From Microbacterium flavescens (GTDB lineage Bacteria > Actinomycetota > Actinomycetes > Actinomycetales > Microbacteriaceae): a DNA stretch of 64,000 nt. Location of the stretch: positions 186,001 through 250,000 of the forward strand of contig NZ_JAFIWA010000002.1 of the NCBI RefSeq assembly GCF_018588945.1. Direction: 5' to 3'. Shown here one piece after another: positions 45,111 through 53,033 of the stretch. Position 1 is the first letter of the stretch. Every line of letters begins with the position of its first letter. A model generated the notes under the pieces. It had not been told where the DNA came from. It did not search any database and saw only the letters and a program-made list of their open reading frames with translations. Made by a program: the position numbers and the translations under genes.

Positions 45111-45179
45111 CTCCTTCCTTCACCCGAGGGTGTTTTCAATGGAAACCCCACCGGCCCCGCGGTGGGGTCAAGGAAGGAG
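45111..45179 (+). promoter_or_regulatory. Structured 5' leader that can mask the ribosome binding site
   Basis: CTCCTTCCTT (45111-45120) is exactly complementary to AAGGAAGGAG (45170-45179), which is the ribosome binding site of the gene starting at 45185. Between them are two further hairpins: CACC/GGTG (45121-45132, loop CGAG) and CCCCACCG/CGGTGGGG (45146-45167). Together they form a three-way junction in which the binding site is fully paired. An RNA thermometer or a ligand- or protein-dependent switch is possible. Confidence 0.65.
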
Positions 45180-45184
45180 AACCC

Positions 45185-45997
45185 ATGTCACAGGGTTATG
45201 CAGCCGGAGGTTCCGACGCTTACGTCGCACCCGGTGAAGAGTCGAACATGGCGGACACTGCGAGACACGAGGCGGGTGAGGTGAAGGATGCCGCAGCCGG
45301 CGCCGTGAAGGACGTCGCGGCCACCGCCAAGGATGAGGCGGGCGGGGTCGCCCGCGAGACGAAGTACCAGGCTCGCGCGCTCCTCCAGCAGGGTCGACAG
45401 GAGCTGCGCGACCAGGCCTCGAAGCAGCAGCACCGTCTCGCCACGGGTCTCAGCTCCGTAGGCGACGAGCTGGGCTCGATGGCCAACGGGTCAGAGTCCT
45501 CCGGCGTCGCGAGCGACCTCGTGCGGCAGGCTTCCGCACGGGTCGGCGCGGCGGGCTCGTGGCTCGCAGACCGCGACCCGGCCATGGTCTTCGACGAGGT
45601 CAAGGCGTTCGCCCGGCGCCGTCCCGGCGTCTTCATCGCCGCGGGTGTGCTCGCGGGAGTCGTCGTCGGCCGTCTGACGCGAGCCCTCGCCTCCAACGCC
45701 GGCGAGTCGTCCGGCGGCACGAGCGGCACGGGCTTCTCGGGTGGCACCGCGGGCGCACCGCCCGCCCTGCCGGCATCCGGCGGCTACGCAGGCACCGGCG
45801 CGACCGGTATGACCGGCGCCGCCGGCACCGCCGGGAGCACGGGAATCGGCACCGCCGGCACCGGACTCGACGGCACCGGATCAGAGGGTGCCATGGCCGA
45901 GGGGACCGGGGCGGACGCCCCGATCTACTCGCAGTCCGCCGCGCGGTACGACGGCACGGGAATGGAGACCGCAGATGAGCGATCAGACTCCCTCTGA
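45185..45997 (+). CDS. LEA/DUF883-like membrane-anchored stress protein with a Gly-rich tail
   Basis: The 270-residue protein has a long amphipathic, Ala/Lys/Glu-rich N-terminal region (EVKDAAAGAVKDVAATAKDE) like late-embryogenesis-abundant repeats. A single membrane segment follows at about residues 145-165 (RPGVFIAAGVLAGVVVGRL), then a low-complexity Gly/Thr/Ala tail. Such proteins stabilise membranes during drying or osmotic stress (inference). It starts the operon of three envelope proteins, and its leader can hide the ribosome binding site. Its 3' end overlaps the next gene by 23 bp. Confidence 0.85.
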   Translation: MSQGYAAGGSDAYVAPGEESNMADTARHEAGEVKDAAAGAVKDVAATAKDEAGGVARETKYQARALLQQGRQELRDQASKQQHRLATGLSSVGDELGSMANGSESSGVASDLVRQASARVGAAGSWLADRDPAMVFDEVKAFARRRPGVFIAAGVLAGVVVGRLTRALASNAGESSGGTSGTGFSGGTAGAPPALPASGGYAGTGATGMTGAAGTAGSTGIGTAGTGLDGTGSEGAMAEGTGADAPIYSQSAARYDGTGMETADERSDSL

Positions 45998-46388
45998 GCA
46001 GCGCGCAGCGACAGCGTCGCTCGGCGAGCTGCTCGGCGAGGTGACGCGTGATCTCTCCACGCTCATGCGTCAGGAGATCGCGCTCGCCAAGGCGGAGCTG
46101 AAGGAGACCGTGACGACGACCGCCAAAGGCGCCGGCCTTCTCGGCGGCGCCGGGTATGCGGCATCCATGGCGGTGCTGTTCCTCTCCATCGCCGCCTGGG
46201 CGGGTCTTGCGAACCTGATCGGCGCGGGCTGGTCGGGCGTCGTTGTGGCAGTCGTGTGGGCGATCATCGCCGCCGTGCTCTACGGCGTAGGCCGGACGCA
46301 GATGAAGAAGGTCAAGGGCGTTCCGCAGACCGTCGAGACGCTCGAGGAGATTCCGTCGACATTCAAGAGAAATGAGGAGAACCGATGA
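45975..46388 (+). CDS. Holin-superfamily-III (Phage_holin_3_6-like) membrane protein
   Basis: The 137-residue protein starts MSDQTPSEQRAATASLGELLGEV, continues with LMRQEIALAKAELKETVTTT, and has two transmembrane helices. This is the common actinobacterial 'putative holin' family, which is chromosomal and not tied to phage lysis here. It overlaps the upstream gene by 23 bp and the downstream one by 4 bp, so the three proteins are made together, probably as a membrane complex. Confidence 0.88.
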   Translation: MSDQTPSEQRAATASLGELLGEVTRDLSTLMRQEIALAKAELKETVTTTAKGAGLLGGAGYAASMAVLFLSIAAWAGLANLIGAGWSGVVVAVVWAIIAAVLYGVGRTQMKKVKGVPQTVETLEEIPSTFKRNEENR

Positions 46389-46960
46389 CTGACTCACCCG
46401 ATGTGATCCGCGCCGACATCGAGCGGACACGCGAAGAGCTGGGCGCCGACGTCGACGCGCTCGCCGACAAGGTGACCCCCTCCAAGATCGTGGGCCGGCA
46501 GACCGACAAGGTCCGCGGTGCGATGGGGTCGTTGCGCGACCGGGTGATGGGCGTCGCCGACGACGCCGGCACGGCCGCATCCGACGCCGCGCACGGCGCG
46601 GCACGCGGTGCAGCCGACGTCGCGCGCGACGTGAAGGCGAAGGCCGAGGGCAACCCGCTCGCCGTGGGCTTGATCGCCTTCGGCGTCGGCCTGGTCGTGG
46701 CCTCGCTGATTCCCGCGTCCGACAAGGAGAAGCGCCTGGCCGAATCGGTGAAGCAGCAGGCGGAGCCGCTCGTCGACCAGGTGACCTCGGTCGCCAAGGA
46801 GGTCGCGTCCGACATGAAGGAGCCGGCACGTGAGGCCGCCACCGCCGTGAAGGACAGCGCCCAGGGCGCCTTCGAGAACGTGAAGGGTGAAGCGACCGAC
46901 CAGGCAGGCACGGTCGCCGACCGCGCCAAGGACGCTCGCGAGAACGTCGCGGGCGGCTGA
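46385..46960 (+). CDS. DUF3618 domain protein
   Basis: The 191-residue protein starts with the DUF3618 motif VIRADIERTREELGADVDALADKVTP. A middle membrane helix (NPLAVGLIAFGVGLVVASLIP) and an Ala/Lys-rich C-terminal amphipathic region resembling apolipoprotein or LEA repeats follow. DUF3618 proteins usually accompany the holin-like and DUF883-like proteins seen just upstream. The ATGA overlap shows translational coupling. A strong hairpin follows. Confidence 0.9.
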   Translation: MTDSPDVIRADIERTREELGADVDALADKVTPSKIVGRQTDKVRGAMGSLRDRVMGVADDAGTAASDAAHGAARGAADVARDVKAKAEGNPLAVGLIAFGVGLVVASLIPASDKEKRLAESVKQQAEPLVDQVTSVAKEVASDMKEPAREAATAVKDSAQGAFENVKGEATDQAGTVADRAKDARENVAGG

Positions 46961-46970
46961 CACTGCCGAG

Positions 46971-47007
46971 GGGTGCGGGGCGGACGTGTCACGTCCGCTC
47001 CGCACCC
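46971..47007 (+). terminator. Strong hairpin after the DUF3618 gene
   Basis: GGGTGCGGGGCGGACG pairs with CGTCCGCTCCGCACCC, one G-U pair in 16, across a short GTGTCA-type loop. It lies between the envelope-protein operon and the SRPBCC operon, so it probably ends the first. No long U-run follows. Confidence 0.7.
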
Positions 47008-47033
47008 ATGACCGATTTCGGGGGAGGAGCAAG

Positions 47034-47531
47034 ATGTCTCGGAACGTGAGGGAGCTGCGCTGCACGCCGGAGGATGTGTTCCGCGTCCTCAGCGACGGCT
47101 GGCTGTATCCGTCGTGGGTGGTGGGCGCCTCCCGCATGCGCGACGTCGACGAGGCGTGGCCGTCCGCCGGCGCCGAGCTGCACCACTCGTTCGGCGCCTG
47201 GCCGATGCTCCTCGACGACAAGACCGTCGTCGAGGAATGCGACCCGCCCCGCCGGCTCGTGCTCCGCGCGCGCGGATGGCCGATCGGCGAGGCGCGCGTG
47301 ACGATCGACGTCAAGGCTCGCGGCGAGCAGAGCGTGGTTCGAATCCAGGAAGAAGCGGTGGCGGGTCCAGGCCGGTACGTGCCGGACGTCCTGCTGGACG
47401 TCCTCCTGCACTGGCGCAACACCGAGACCCTCCACCGCCTGGCGTACCTCGCCGAGGGGATGGCTGTCCCCACCCCCGGCGACACCACCGCCGAGCAGGA
47501 GATCGGCGCCGCCGACGCGGGATCGATATGA
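47034..47531 (+). CDS. SRPBCC (START-like) domain protein
   Basis: The 165-residue protein has the polyketide cyclase/START-like fold: LRCTPEDVFRVLSDGWLYPSWVVG at the start, DPPRRLVLRARGWP in the middle and a final helix (LLHWRNTETLHRLAYLAEG) that lines a hydrophobic cavity. It probably binds a lipid or other hydrophobic ligand. It is the first gene of an operon with an FAD oxidoreductase and an SDR, joined by ATGA overlaps; a GGGGGAGGAG site precedes its ATG. Confidence 0.88.
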   Translation: MSRNVRELRCTPEDVFRVLSDGWLYPSWVVGASRMRDVDEAWPSAGAELHHSFGAWPMLLDDKTVVEECDPPRRLVLRARGWPIGEARVTIDVKARGEQSVVRIQEEAVAGPGRYVPDVLLDVLLHWRNTETLHRLAYLAEGMAVPTPGDTTAEQEIGAADAGSI

Positions 47532-49012
47532 GCCGAGCAGCCGGCGACCGCGCGGACTGGGACGTCGTCGTCGTCGGCGCCGGGCCGAACGGTCTCGCTG
47601 CGGCTGTCACGCTCGCCCGGGCCGGTCTCAGCGTCCGCGTGTACGAGCGTGCCGATCAGGCGGGCGGCGGGGCGGCGACGCGCGCTCTGACCCTGCCCGG
47701 ATACCGGCACGATGTGTGCTCCGCGGTGCACCCGATGGCCTTCGAGTCCCGGTTCTTCCGCGAGTTCGGGCTGCGGTCGCGCGTGCCCTTCGTGACACCG
47801 GATCTCTCGTTCGGGCACCCGCTCGATGGAGGTCGCGCTGCGCTGGCGTACCGTGACCTTGCTCGTACCCGTGATGAACTCGGTCGCGACGGCGCCGCCT
47901 ACGAGCGACTCGTGGGTCCACTCGCGGCACAGGCGACCGCCGTTGCGGAGTTCACCGGCTCGTCCCTCCTCGGCATCCCGGCCGATCCTCCGACCGCGAT
48001 CCGCTTCGGCGTGCGTGCGCTCGAGCAGGGCACCGCTGCTTGGCGTGCCCGATTTCGGGAGGAAGGTGCGCCTGCCATGCTCACCGGCGTCGCGGCGCAC
48101 ACGATCCTGCCGCAGCCGAGCATCGCTGCGGCGGGGGCGGGCCTGGCGCTGACGGCGTACGCCCACGCGCAGGGGTGGCCGATCCCGGTCGGAGGAAGCC
48201 AGGCGATCGTCGATGCGATGGTGGCAGACCTGCGCGAGCACGGCGGCGAGGTCGTCCTCGACCATGAGGTGAGATCGCTGCGCGAGCTGCCGGCGGCACG
48301 CGCCACGCTGCTCGACGTCACGCCTCGGGCATTCCTCCGCCTGGCAGGCGAGGCGATGCCCACCGGCTATCGTCACGCCCTCGAAGGATTCCGCTACGGC
48401 GGCGGAGTCGCCAAGATCGACTTCGCGCTGAGCGATCCGGTGCCGTGGGCTCATCCGGAACTGCGCCGGGCCGGGACGGTGCACGTGGGGGGCACGCGCG
48501 CCGAAGTGGCGGATGCCGAGAACGCGGTCAACGCCGGACGTCTGCCCGAGCGTCCCTATGTGCTCGTCTCCCAGCCGTCGCTGTTCGACCCGGGTCGCGC
48601 ACCGGATGGCCGCCACACGCTGTGGGCGTACACGCACGTGCCGGCCGGCAGCGTCGCCGATCGGAGGGAAGCGGTGATCGCCCAGATCGAGCGGTTCGCT
48701 CCCGGATTCCGCGACACGATCCTCGCGACGTGCTCGCGCACGGCCCTCGACGTGGAGCGCCACAATCCGAACTACCCCGGCGGTGACATCGCCGCGGGCG
48801 CCCCGACGATGTGGCAGATCATCCGTCGCCCTGTTCTCACGCCCGATCCGTGGCGAACTCCGCTCGCGGGCGTCTACCTGGCCGGGGCATCCGCCGTCCC
48901 CGGCCCGGGGGTGCACGGGCTCGCGGGCTGGTTCGCCGCACGCAGCGCGCTGCGCCACGAGTTCGGCACGCGTGTGCTGCCCGACCTCAGCCCGAAGGAG
49001 ACGAGTCGATGA
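47528..49012 (+). CDS. FAD-dependent phytoene-dehydrogenase-like oxidoreductase
   Basis: The 494-residue flavoprotein has the dinucleotide motif VVVVGAGPNGLAAAVTLARAG and the second conserved region VYERADQAGGGAATR, as in CrtI and NAD(P)/FAD amine-oxidase-type proteins. The C-terminal FAD signature is LAGASAVPGPGVHGLAGWFAAR. Substrate could be a carotenoid-like lipid or other hydrophobic compound, in line with the START-like partner. No other carotenoid gene is near. It is tightly coupled to both neighbours. Confidence 0.9.
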   Translation: MSRAAGDRADWDVVVVGAGPNGLAAAVTLARAGLSVRVYERADQAGGGAATRALTLPGYRHDVCSAVHPMAFESRFFREFGLRSRVPFVTPDLSFGHPLDGGRAALAYRDLARTRDELGRDGAAYERLVGPLAAQATAVAEFTGSSLLGIPADPPTAIRFGVRALEQGTAAWRARFREEGAPAMLTGVAAHTILPQPSIAAAGAGLALTAYAHAQGWPIPVGGSQAIVDAMVADLREHGGEVVLDHEVRSLRELPAARATLLDVTPRAFLRLAGEAMPTGYRHALEGFRYGGGVAKIDFALSDPVPWAHPELRRAGTVHVGGTRAEVADAENAVNAGRLPERPYVLVSQPSLFDPGRAPDGRHTLWAYTHVPAGSVADRREAVIAQIERFAPGFRDTILATCSRTALDVERHNPNYPGGDIAAGAPTMWQIIRRPVLTPDPWRTPLAGVYLAGASAVPGPGVHGLAGWFAARSALRHEFGTRVLPDLSPKETSR

Positions 49013-49962
49013 AGATCCGAGGCCAGGTCGTCGTGATCACCGGAGCTTCGAGCGGGATCGGACGCGCGACCGCCTATGCGTACGCGCGCCGGGGTGCGCG
49101 GCTGGTGCTCGCGTCGCGAAGCCGCGCTGCGCTGGAGACCGTCGCGGACGAGTGCCGCGCGCTCGGGGCGCAGGCGCTCGTGGTCCCCACCGACGTGTCG
49201 GCCGAGGGGGAGGTGCGGGCGCTGGCTGCGGCCGCCGTAGGCGAGTTCGGCCGCATCGACGTCTGGGTGGGCAACGCCGGCACCTTCAGCTACGGCGCCT
49301 TCGAGCAGACGCCGGCCGCCGTGTTCCGTCAGGTGCTCGAGACGAACCTCATGGGACAGGTCCACGGCGCGCGTGCAGCGCTGCCGTACTTCCGGCGACA
49401 GGGCAGTGGCGCCCTCGTCCTGGTCGCGTCCCTGTATTCGCGGGTGAGCTCACCGCTCGTCGCCCCGTACGTCACGAGCAAATGGGGCCTGCTCGGGTTC
49501 GCGGAGGTGCTCCGTGCGGAACTGCGAGGCACCGGCATCCGGGTCAAAGTGATCCTGCCGTCGACGATCGACACTCCCATCTACCAGCACGCCGCGAACG
49601 TCACGGGGCGGGCGGTCCACGCGCTGCCACCGGCGGCGTCGCCCGGGCGCGTGGCGCGCTCCATCGTGCGTGCGCCGGCGCGGCGTCGCTTCGCCACCTC
49701 GGTCGGTCACCTGCAGCGCGCCGTCGTGCCGCTGCACCGGACCTCGCCGCGGGCGTACGACACCGTGACGCGGTTCTCGAAGAAGCACCTCGAACTCCGC
49801 GGCGAGGCGCCGTTGTCGGACGGCACCGTCTTCGAGGCACCCGCTGCGGCGTCACCCGTCGACGGCGGATGGCGGTCGGGCGTGGTGCGTCTGATCCTTT
49901 GGGCCAGCGCGGCCGGCGTCGCGGCGGCGATGTGGGCGCGGCGGAGTCGCCTCAGGGCCTGA
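49009..49962 (+). CDS. Short-chain dehydrogenase with a C-terminal membrane helix
   Basis: The 317-residue SDR has the cofactor motif TGASSGIGRA, GNAG motif and the active site YVTSK, plus a final hydrophobic helix (residues ~285-305) that would tether it to the membrane. This tail is typical of the SDR_c-type 'SDR family 7' proteins in actinobacteria. It is the third gene of the START/FAD/SDR operon and probably acts on the same hydrophobic substrate. Its end overlaps the opposing MarR gene by 11 bp. Confidence 0.9.
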   Translation: MKIRGQVVVITGASSGIGRATAYAYARRGARLVLASRSRAALETVADECRALGAQALVVPTDVSAEGEVRALAAAAVGEFGRIDVWVGNAGTFSYGAFEQTPAAVFRQVLETNLMGQVHGARAALPYFRRQGSGALVLVASLYSRVSSPLVAPYVTSKWGLLGFAEVLRAELRGTGIRVKVILPSTIDTPIYQHAANVTGRAVHALPPAASPGRVARSIVRAPARRRFATSVGHLQRAVVPLHRTSPRAYDTVTRFSKKHLELRGEAPLSDGTVFEAPAAASPVDGGWRSGVVRLILWASAAGVAAAMWARRSRLRA

Positions 49963-50500
49963 CGGCTGCGGGGGCTTTCGGAGGCGTCGTCTCGGTCACG
50001 GCCGCGCGCACGCTCTCGAGGAAGGACGCGATCACGCGCGCGTCGTGATGCGTGAGGCGCGCCGTGATCGATCTCAGGCGCGAGGTCAGCGGATCGAGGT
50101 GGTCGGGGTCGATCGTGCTGTCTACGGGTCTGATGAGCTTCTTGCGGCGGTCGTGCGGATGCGGCTCGACGACGACCATGTCGCGCGCGACGAGCCTGTC
50201 GATGAGCGCGGTGCCCGACGCGGGGGAGAGGTGCAGCCCGCGGGCGACCATGGTGGGCGTGACTTCCTGGGTGTCTGCACGCTCGAGGAGGTACCGCATC
50301 GCCGCCCGGTCGGTCGGGGTCAGGCCGAGCTCCTGCCGTCGCCCACGGGTGAGACGCGCCTCCGCCAGCCGGAGCTGCTGGAGGATGGCCGCGACATCGG
50401 GCAGCTCGCCGGGCGTGGCCGGTGTGATCGATTCGTCCCGAGCATTCATCTGCGCCCCAATCGCCGTTCGTTCGATCGAGTATCCCTCACGGCTGGACAT
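49952..50500 (-). CDS. MarR family transcriptional regulator
   Basis: The 182-residue regulator has the winged helix LGLTPTDRAAMRYLLERA through LHLSPASGTALIDRLVARDMV and the wing DRRKKLIRP. MarR proteins repress nearby genes until a small molecule or oxidant releases them. It diverges from the DUF7882 gene, and the gap has a perfect palindrome overlapping the DUF7882 promoter. An in-frame ATG at 50449 would shorten the protein by 17 residues; I cannot decide between them. Confidence 0.88.
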   Translation of the reverse strand: MSSREGYSIERTAIGAQMNARDESITPATPGELPDVAAILQQLRLAEARLTRGRRQELGLTPTDRAAMRYLLERADTQEVTPTMVARGLHLSPASGTALIDRLVARDMVVVEPHPHDRRKKLIRPVDSTIDPDHLDPLTSRLRSITARLTHHDARVIASFLESVRAAVTETTPPKAPAAVRP

Positions 50501-50532
50501 AATTCAGTGAGAACACTCTCATTACCTGAATA

Positions 50533-50544
50533 TTCGATATCGAA
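50533..50544. promoter_or_regulatory. Candidate MarR operator overlapping a leaderless promoter
   Basis: TTCGATATCGAA is a perfect 12-bp palindrome and the flanks extend it with one mismatch (TA on either side). It ends 1 bp before TACAAT (50546-50551), the -10 of the DUF7882 gene. A second inverted repeat, TGAGA/TCTCA, is at 50508-50521 in front of the MarR gene. Confidence 0.7.
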
Positions 50545-50558
50545 GTACAATGGGGGCA

Positions 50559-50951
50559 ATGACAGCGGGGATGGTCGGACCAATGGCGAAGCTCTATTAC
50601 GGCAATCAGGACGATCCCATCGACATCCCCGATGATCTGCTCGCCCACGTGAAGATCGTCGTGACGACCAAGCTTCGCCGCGGCGAGAGCTTCCTGATGT
50701 CGTGGTCTCATGCCGACGGCAACGGCCGCTCTTCGATCTGGATCCAGCCTTCCATCGCGATGCGGTTCGTCTTCGACACGGTTCACGCGCCGGAGATCGA
50801 TCGCGCTCTCCTGGCATCGCTCGCGGTCGCTGCGAACTCGAACTCCGGGCTGGTGGTCCGCCTCGCCGAGGCTGGCCGACACGACGATGGTCATGAGCGG
50901 ATGCCGGTACCTCCGGTCGAGCAGACGGTCGGCGAGCTGACCCTGGCCTGA
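50559..50951 (+). CDS. DUF7882 protein (often mislabelled ATP-dependent DNA ligase)
   Basis: This 130-residue protein has the Microbacteriaceae family core KLYYGNQDDPIDIPDDLLAHVKIVV, then LRRGESFLMSWSHADGNGRSSIWI and a helix ending in ANSNSGLVVR. There is no ligase motif, and the old name is wrong. The ATG at 50559 lies 7 nt after TACAAT, so the start is placed there; the conserved part begins at an ATG at 50583. The divergent MarR gene probably controls it. Function unknown. Confidence 0.85.
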   Translation: MTAGMVGPMAKLYYGNQDDPIDIPDDLLAHVKIVVTTKLRRGESFLMSWSHADGNGRSSIWIQPSIAMRFVFDTVHAPEIDRALLASLAVAANSNSGLVVRLAEAGRHDDGHERMPVPPVEQTVGELTLA

Positions 50952-50993
50952 TCAGGCAGACGCAGCGTCGCCTTCCCGGGCGGGCGCATCGTT

Positions 50994-51033
50994 GTCAAGC
51001 CCCGCGCGTCCCCGCGCGCCCGCGTCGAGAATC
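50994..51033 (+). promoter_or_regulatory. TGTCAAG-type promoter of the second alcohol dehydrogenase
   Basis: TGTCAAG (50994-51000, followed by CCCC) is 27 nt before GAGAAT (51028-51033), which stands where the -10 is in the other copies. The predicted RNA start is about 55 nt before the ATG at 51095. Confidence 0.55.
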
Positions 51034-51094
51034 GATGGAGCCCCTCCGGGGGAAGCCGAGCGACGCCCGCGCGGACGGGCCGAGAGGACGGACC

Positions 51095-52270
51095 ATGAAG
51101 GCGCTCACGTGGCAAGGACATCGGAAGGTCACCGTCGAGGAGGTCCCCGATCCGCGGATCGAACAGCCCACCGACGCGATCATCCGCGTCACCTCGACGG
51201 CGATCTGCGGATCGGATCTCCATCTCTACGAGCTCTTCGGTCCCTTCATCGACCGGGGAGACGTACTGGGGCATGAGCCGATGGGAATCGTCGAGGAGGT
51301 GGGCGCCGACGTCACCCAGCTCGCGGTCGGTGACCGCGTCGTCATCCCCTTCAACATCGCCTGCGGACACTGCTTCATGTGCCGCCGCGGACTGCAGTCC
51401 CAATGCGAGACGACTCAGGTGCGCGAGTACGGCAGCGGCGCCGCCCTCTTCGGGTACACCAAGCTGTACGGCCAGGTGCCCGGCGGTCAGGCGGAGTACC
51501 TCCGCGTTCCGCTCGCCGACTACAACCACATCCGTGTGGGCGCCGACCTCCCCGACGACCGGTACCTCTTCCTGAGCGACATTCTCCCGACGGCGTGGCA
51601 GGGGCTCCAGTACGCCCACGTCCCCGACGGCGGGACGGTGGTGGTCATGGGCCTCGGCCCGGTGGGTCAGTTCGTCGCCCGTGCAGGCGTGCATCTGGGC
51701 TATCGCGTGCTCGCCGTCGACCCGGTGGCCGAGCGGCGCGCGCTGGCCGACCGCCACGGCGCATCGACTTTCGACCTGACCGACGACATCGTCGACCAGC
51801 TACGCGACCTCACTGAAGGGCGGGGCGCCGACGCGGTCGTGGATGCCGTCGGCCTCGAGGCCCACGGCGACCCCGTGATCGCCTTCGCGCAGCGCGCGGC
51901 CGGCATGCTGCCCGACCCGGTCGCGCGGCGTGTGATGGACACCGCGGGGATGGACCGGCTCGCCGCCCTCTACGCCTCGATCGACGTCGCCCGCCGTGGC
52001 GGAACCGTCTCGATCAGCGGTGTCTACGCGGGAGATGCCGACATCCTTCCCATGAAGACCATGTTCGACAAGCAGATCTCGCTGCGCATGGGTCAGTGCA
52101 ACGTGAAGCGCTGGATCGACACGCTCCTGCCCCTGGTCGAAGACCCGGCCGACCCCCTCGGCGTCATGGACCTCACCACGCACCGCGTGCCGCTGACGGA
52201 CGCACCCCAGCTGTACGAGACCTTCCAGAAGAAGGCCGACGGCTGCATCAAGGTCGTGCTGCAGCCGTGA
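51095..52270 (+). CDS. Zinc-dependent alcohol dehydrogenase (MDR family), second copy
   Basis: The 391-residue enzyme has CGSDLHLYE and GHEPMG for the catalytic zinc, the structural lobe CGHCFMCRRGLQSQC and the cofactor motif MGLGPVGQFVA. It is most like glutathione-independent formaldehyde dehydrogenase-type enzymes and is paralogous to 18094-19239. A TGTCAAG-type promoter precedes it, unlike the first copy. The DUF72 gene follows at 28 bp in the same direction. Confidence 0.92.
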   Translation: MKALTWQGHRKVTVEEVPDPRIEQPTDAIIRVTSTAICGSDLHLYELFGPFIDRGDVLGHEPMGIVEEVGADVTQLAVGDRVVIPFNIACGHCFMCRRGLQSQCETTQVREYGSGAALFGYTKLYGQVPGGQAEYLRVPLADYNHIRVGADLPDDRYLFLSDILPTAWQGLQYAHVPDGGTVVVMGLGPVGQFVARAGVHLGYRVLAVDPVAERRALADRHGASTFDLTDDIVDQLRDLTEGRGADAVVDAVGLEAHGDPVIAFAQRAAGMLPDPVARRVMDTAGMDRLAALYASIDVARRGGTVSISGVYAGDADILPMKTMFDKQISLRMGQCNVKRWIDTLLPLVEDPADPLGVMDLTTHRVPLTDAPQLYETFQKKADGCIKVVLQP

Positions 52271-52298
52271 GCAGGCACGCGGCATCCGATCCGGGCTG

Positions 52299-53033
52299 AT
52301 GGCACGCGTCGGCACGTCGGGATGGAGCTACAACCACTGGAAGGGCGTGCTCTATCCTCCCGGGCTGCCCGCAGGAGCCCGGCTCGAGCGGTACCTCGAG
52401 GAGTTCGACACGGTGGAGCTGAACGCCAGCTTCTACCGGTGGCCGCCGCCCGCCAGGTTCGCGGCCTGGCGCGATCGTCTGCCTGCGGGATTCGAGATGA
52501 CGGTCAAGGCGCCGCGGGGGCTGACGCATGCGCGCCGATTGCTGCACCCGGAAGCGTGGATCGACCGGGTCGAGGCGGGTCTCCACGAACTCGACGGGCG
52601 GCGCGGACCGCTCCTGATCCAGTTGCACCCGTCCCACGAGCGCGACGATGAGCGCCTCGATTGGTTCCTCCGCCGTCTGCCGGCATGGGTGCGTCCCGTC
52701 GTGGAGTTCCGGCACGACTCGTGGGCCACCGAGGATGTCTTCCGGCTCCTCGAGCACCGAGGTGCGGCGTACTGCGTGATGAGCGGAGCACGGCTCCCGT
52801 GCATCCTGCGCGCGACCGCGCCCATCGTGTACGTCAGGCTCCACGGTCCCGATCCGGACCATCTCTACGGTGGTTCGTACTCCGACGATGACCTGGCGTG
52901 GTGGGCGCAGCGGATCCGCGAGTGGGAAGGCGCCGGGCACTCCGTCTACGCGTACTTCAACAACGACGGCGAAGGCCACGCGGTGCGCAATGCCCGGACG
53001 CTGCGGGCGCTGCTGGCCGACGGAACCGGTTAG
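52299..53033 (+). CDS. DUF72 family TIM-barrel protein
   Basis: The 244-residue protein has the family start RVGTSGWSYNHWKGVLYPPG, the ELNASFYRWP strand and the C-terminal HSVYAYFNNDGEGHAVRNA. DUF72 proteins (YecE-like) have a TIM-barrel fold related to endonuclease IV, and no confirmed activity. It probably shares the alcohol dehydrogenase transcript. Its stop overlaps that of the opposing GAF-ANTAR gene by 4 bp. Confidence 0.93.
   Translation: MARVGTSGWSYNHWKGVLYPPGLPAGARLERYLEEFDTVELNASFYRWPPPARFAAWRDRLPAGFEMTVKAPRGLTHARRLLHPEAWIDRVEAGLHELDGRRGPLLIQLHPSHERDDERLDWFLRRLPAWVRPVVEFRHDSWATEDVFRLLEHRGAAYCVMSGARLPCILRATAPIVYVRLHGPDPDHLYGGSYSDDDLAWWAQRIREWEGAGHSVYAYFNNDGEGHAVRNARTLRALLADGTG

Noticed and set aside
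45975..46388. Phage holin, hence a prophage
   Set aside because: The family is a common chromosomal actinobacterial membrane protein and no other phage gene is present.
50559..50951. ATP-dependent DNA ligase
   Set aside because: The label is frequent for this family, but at 130 residues there is no nucleotidyltransferase lysine motif or OB fold.
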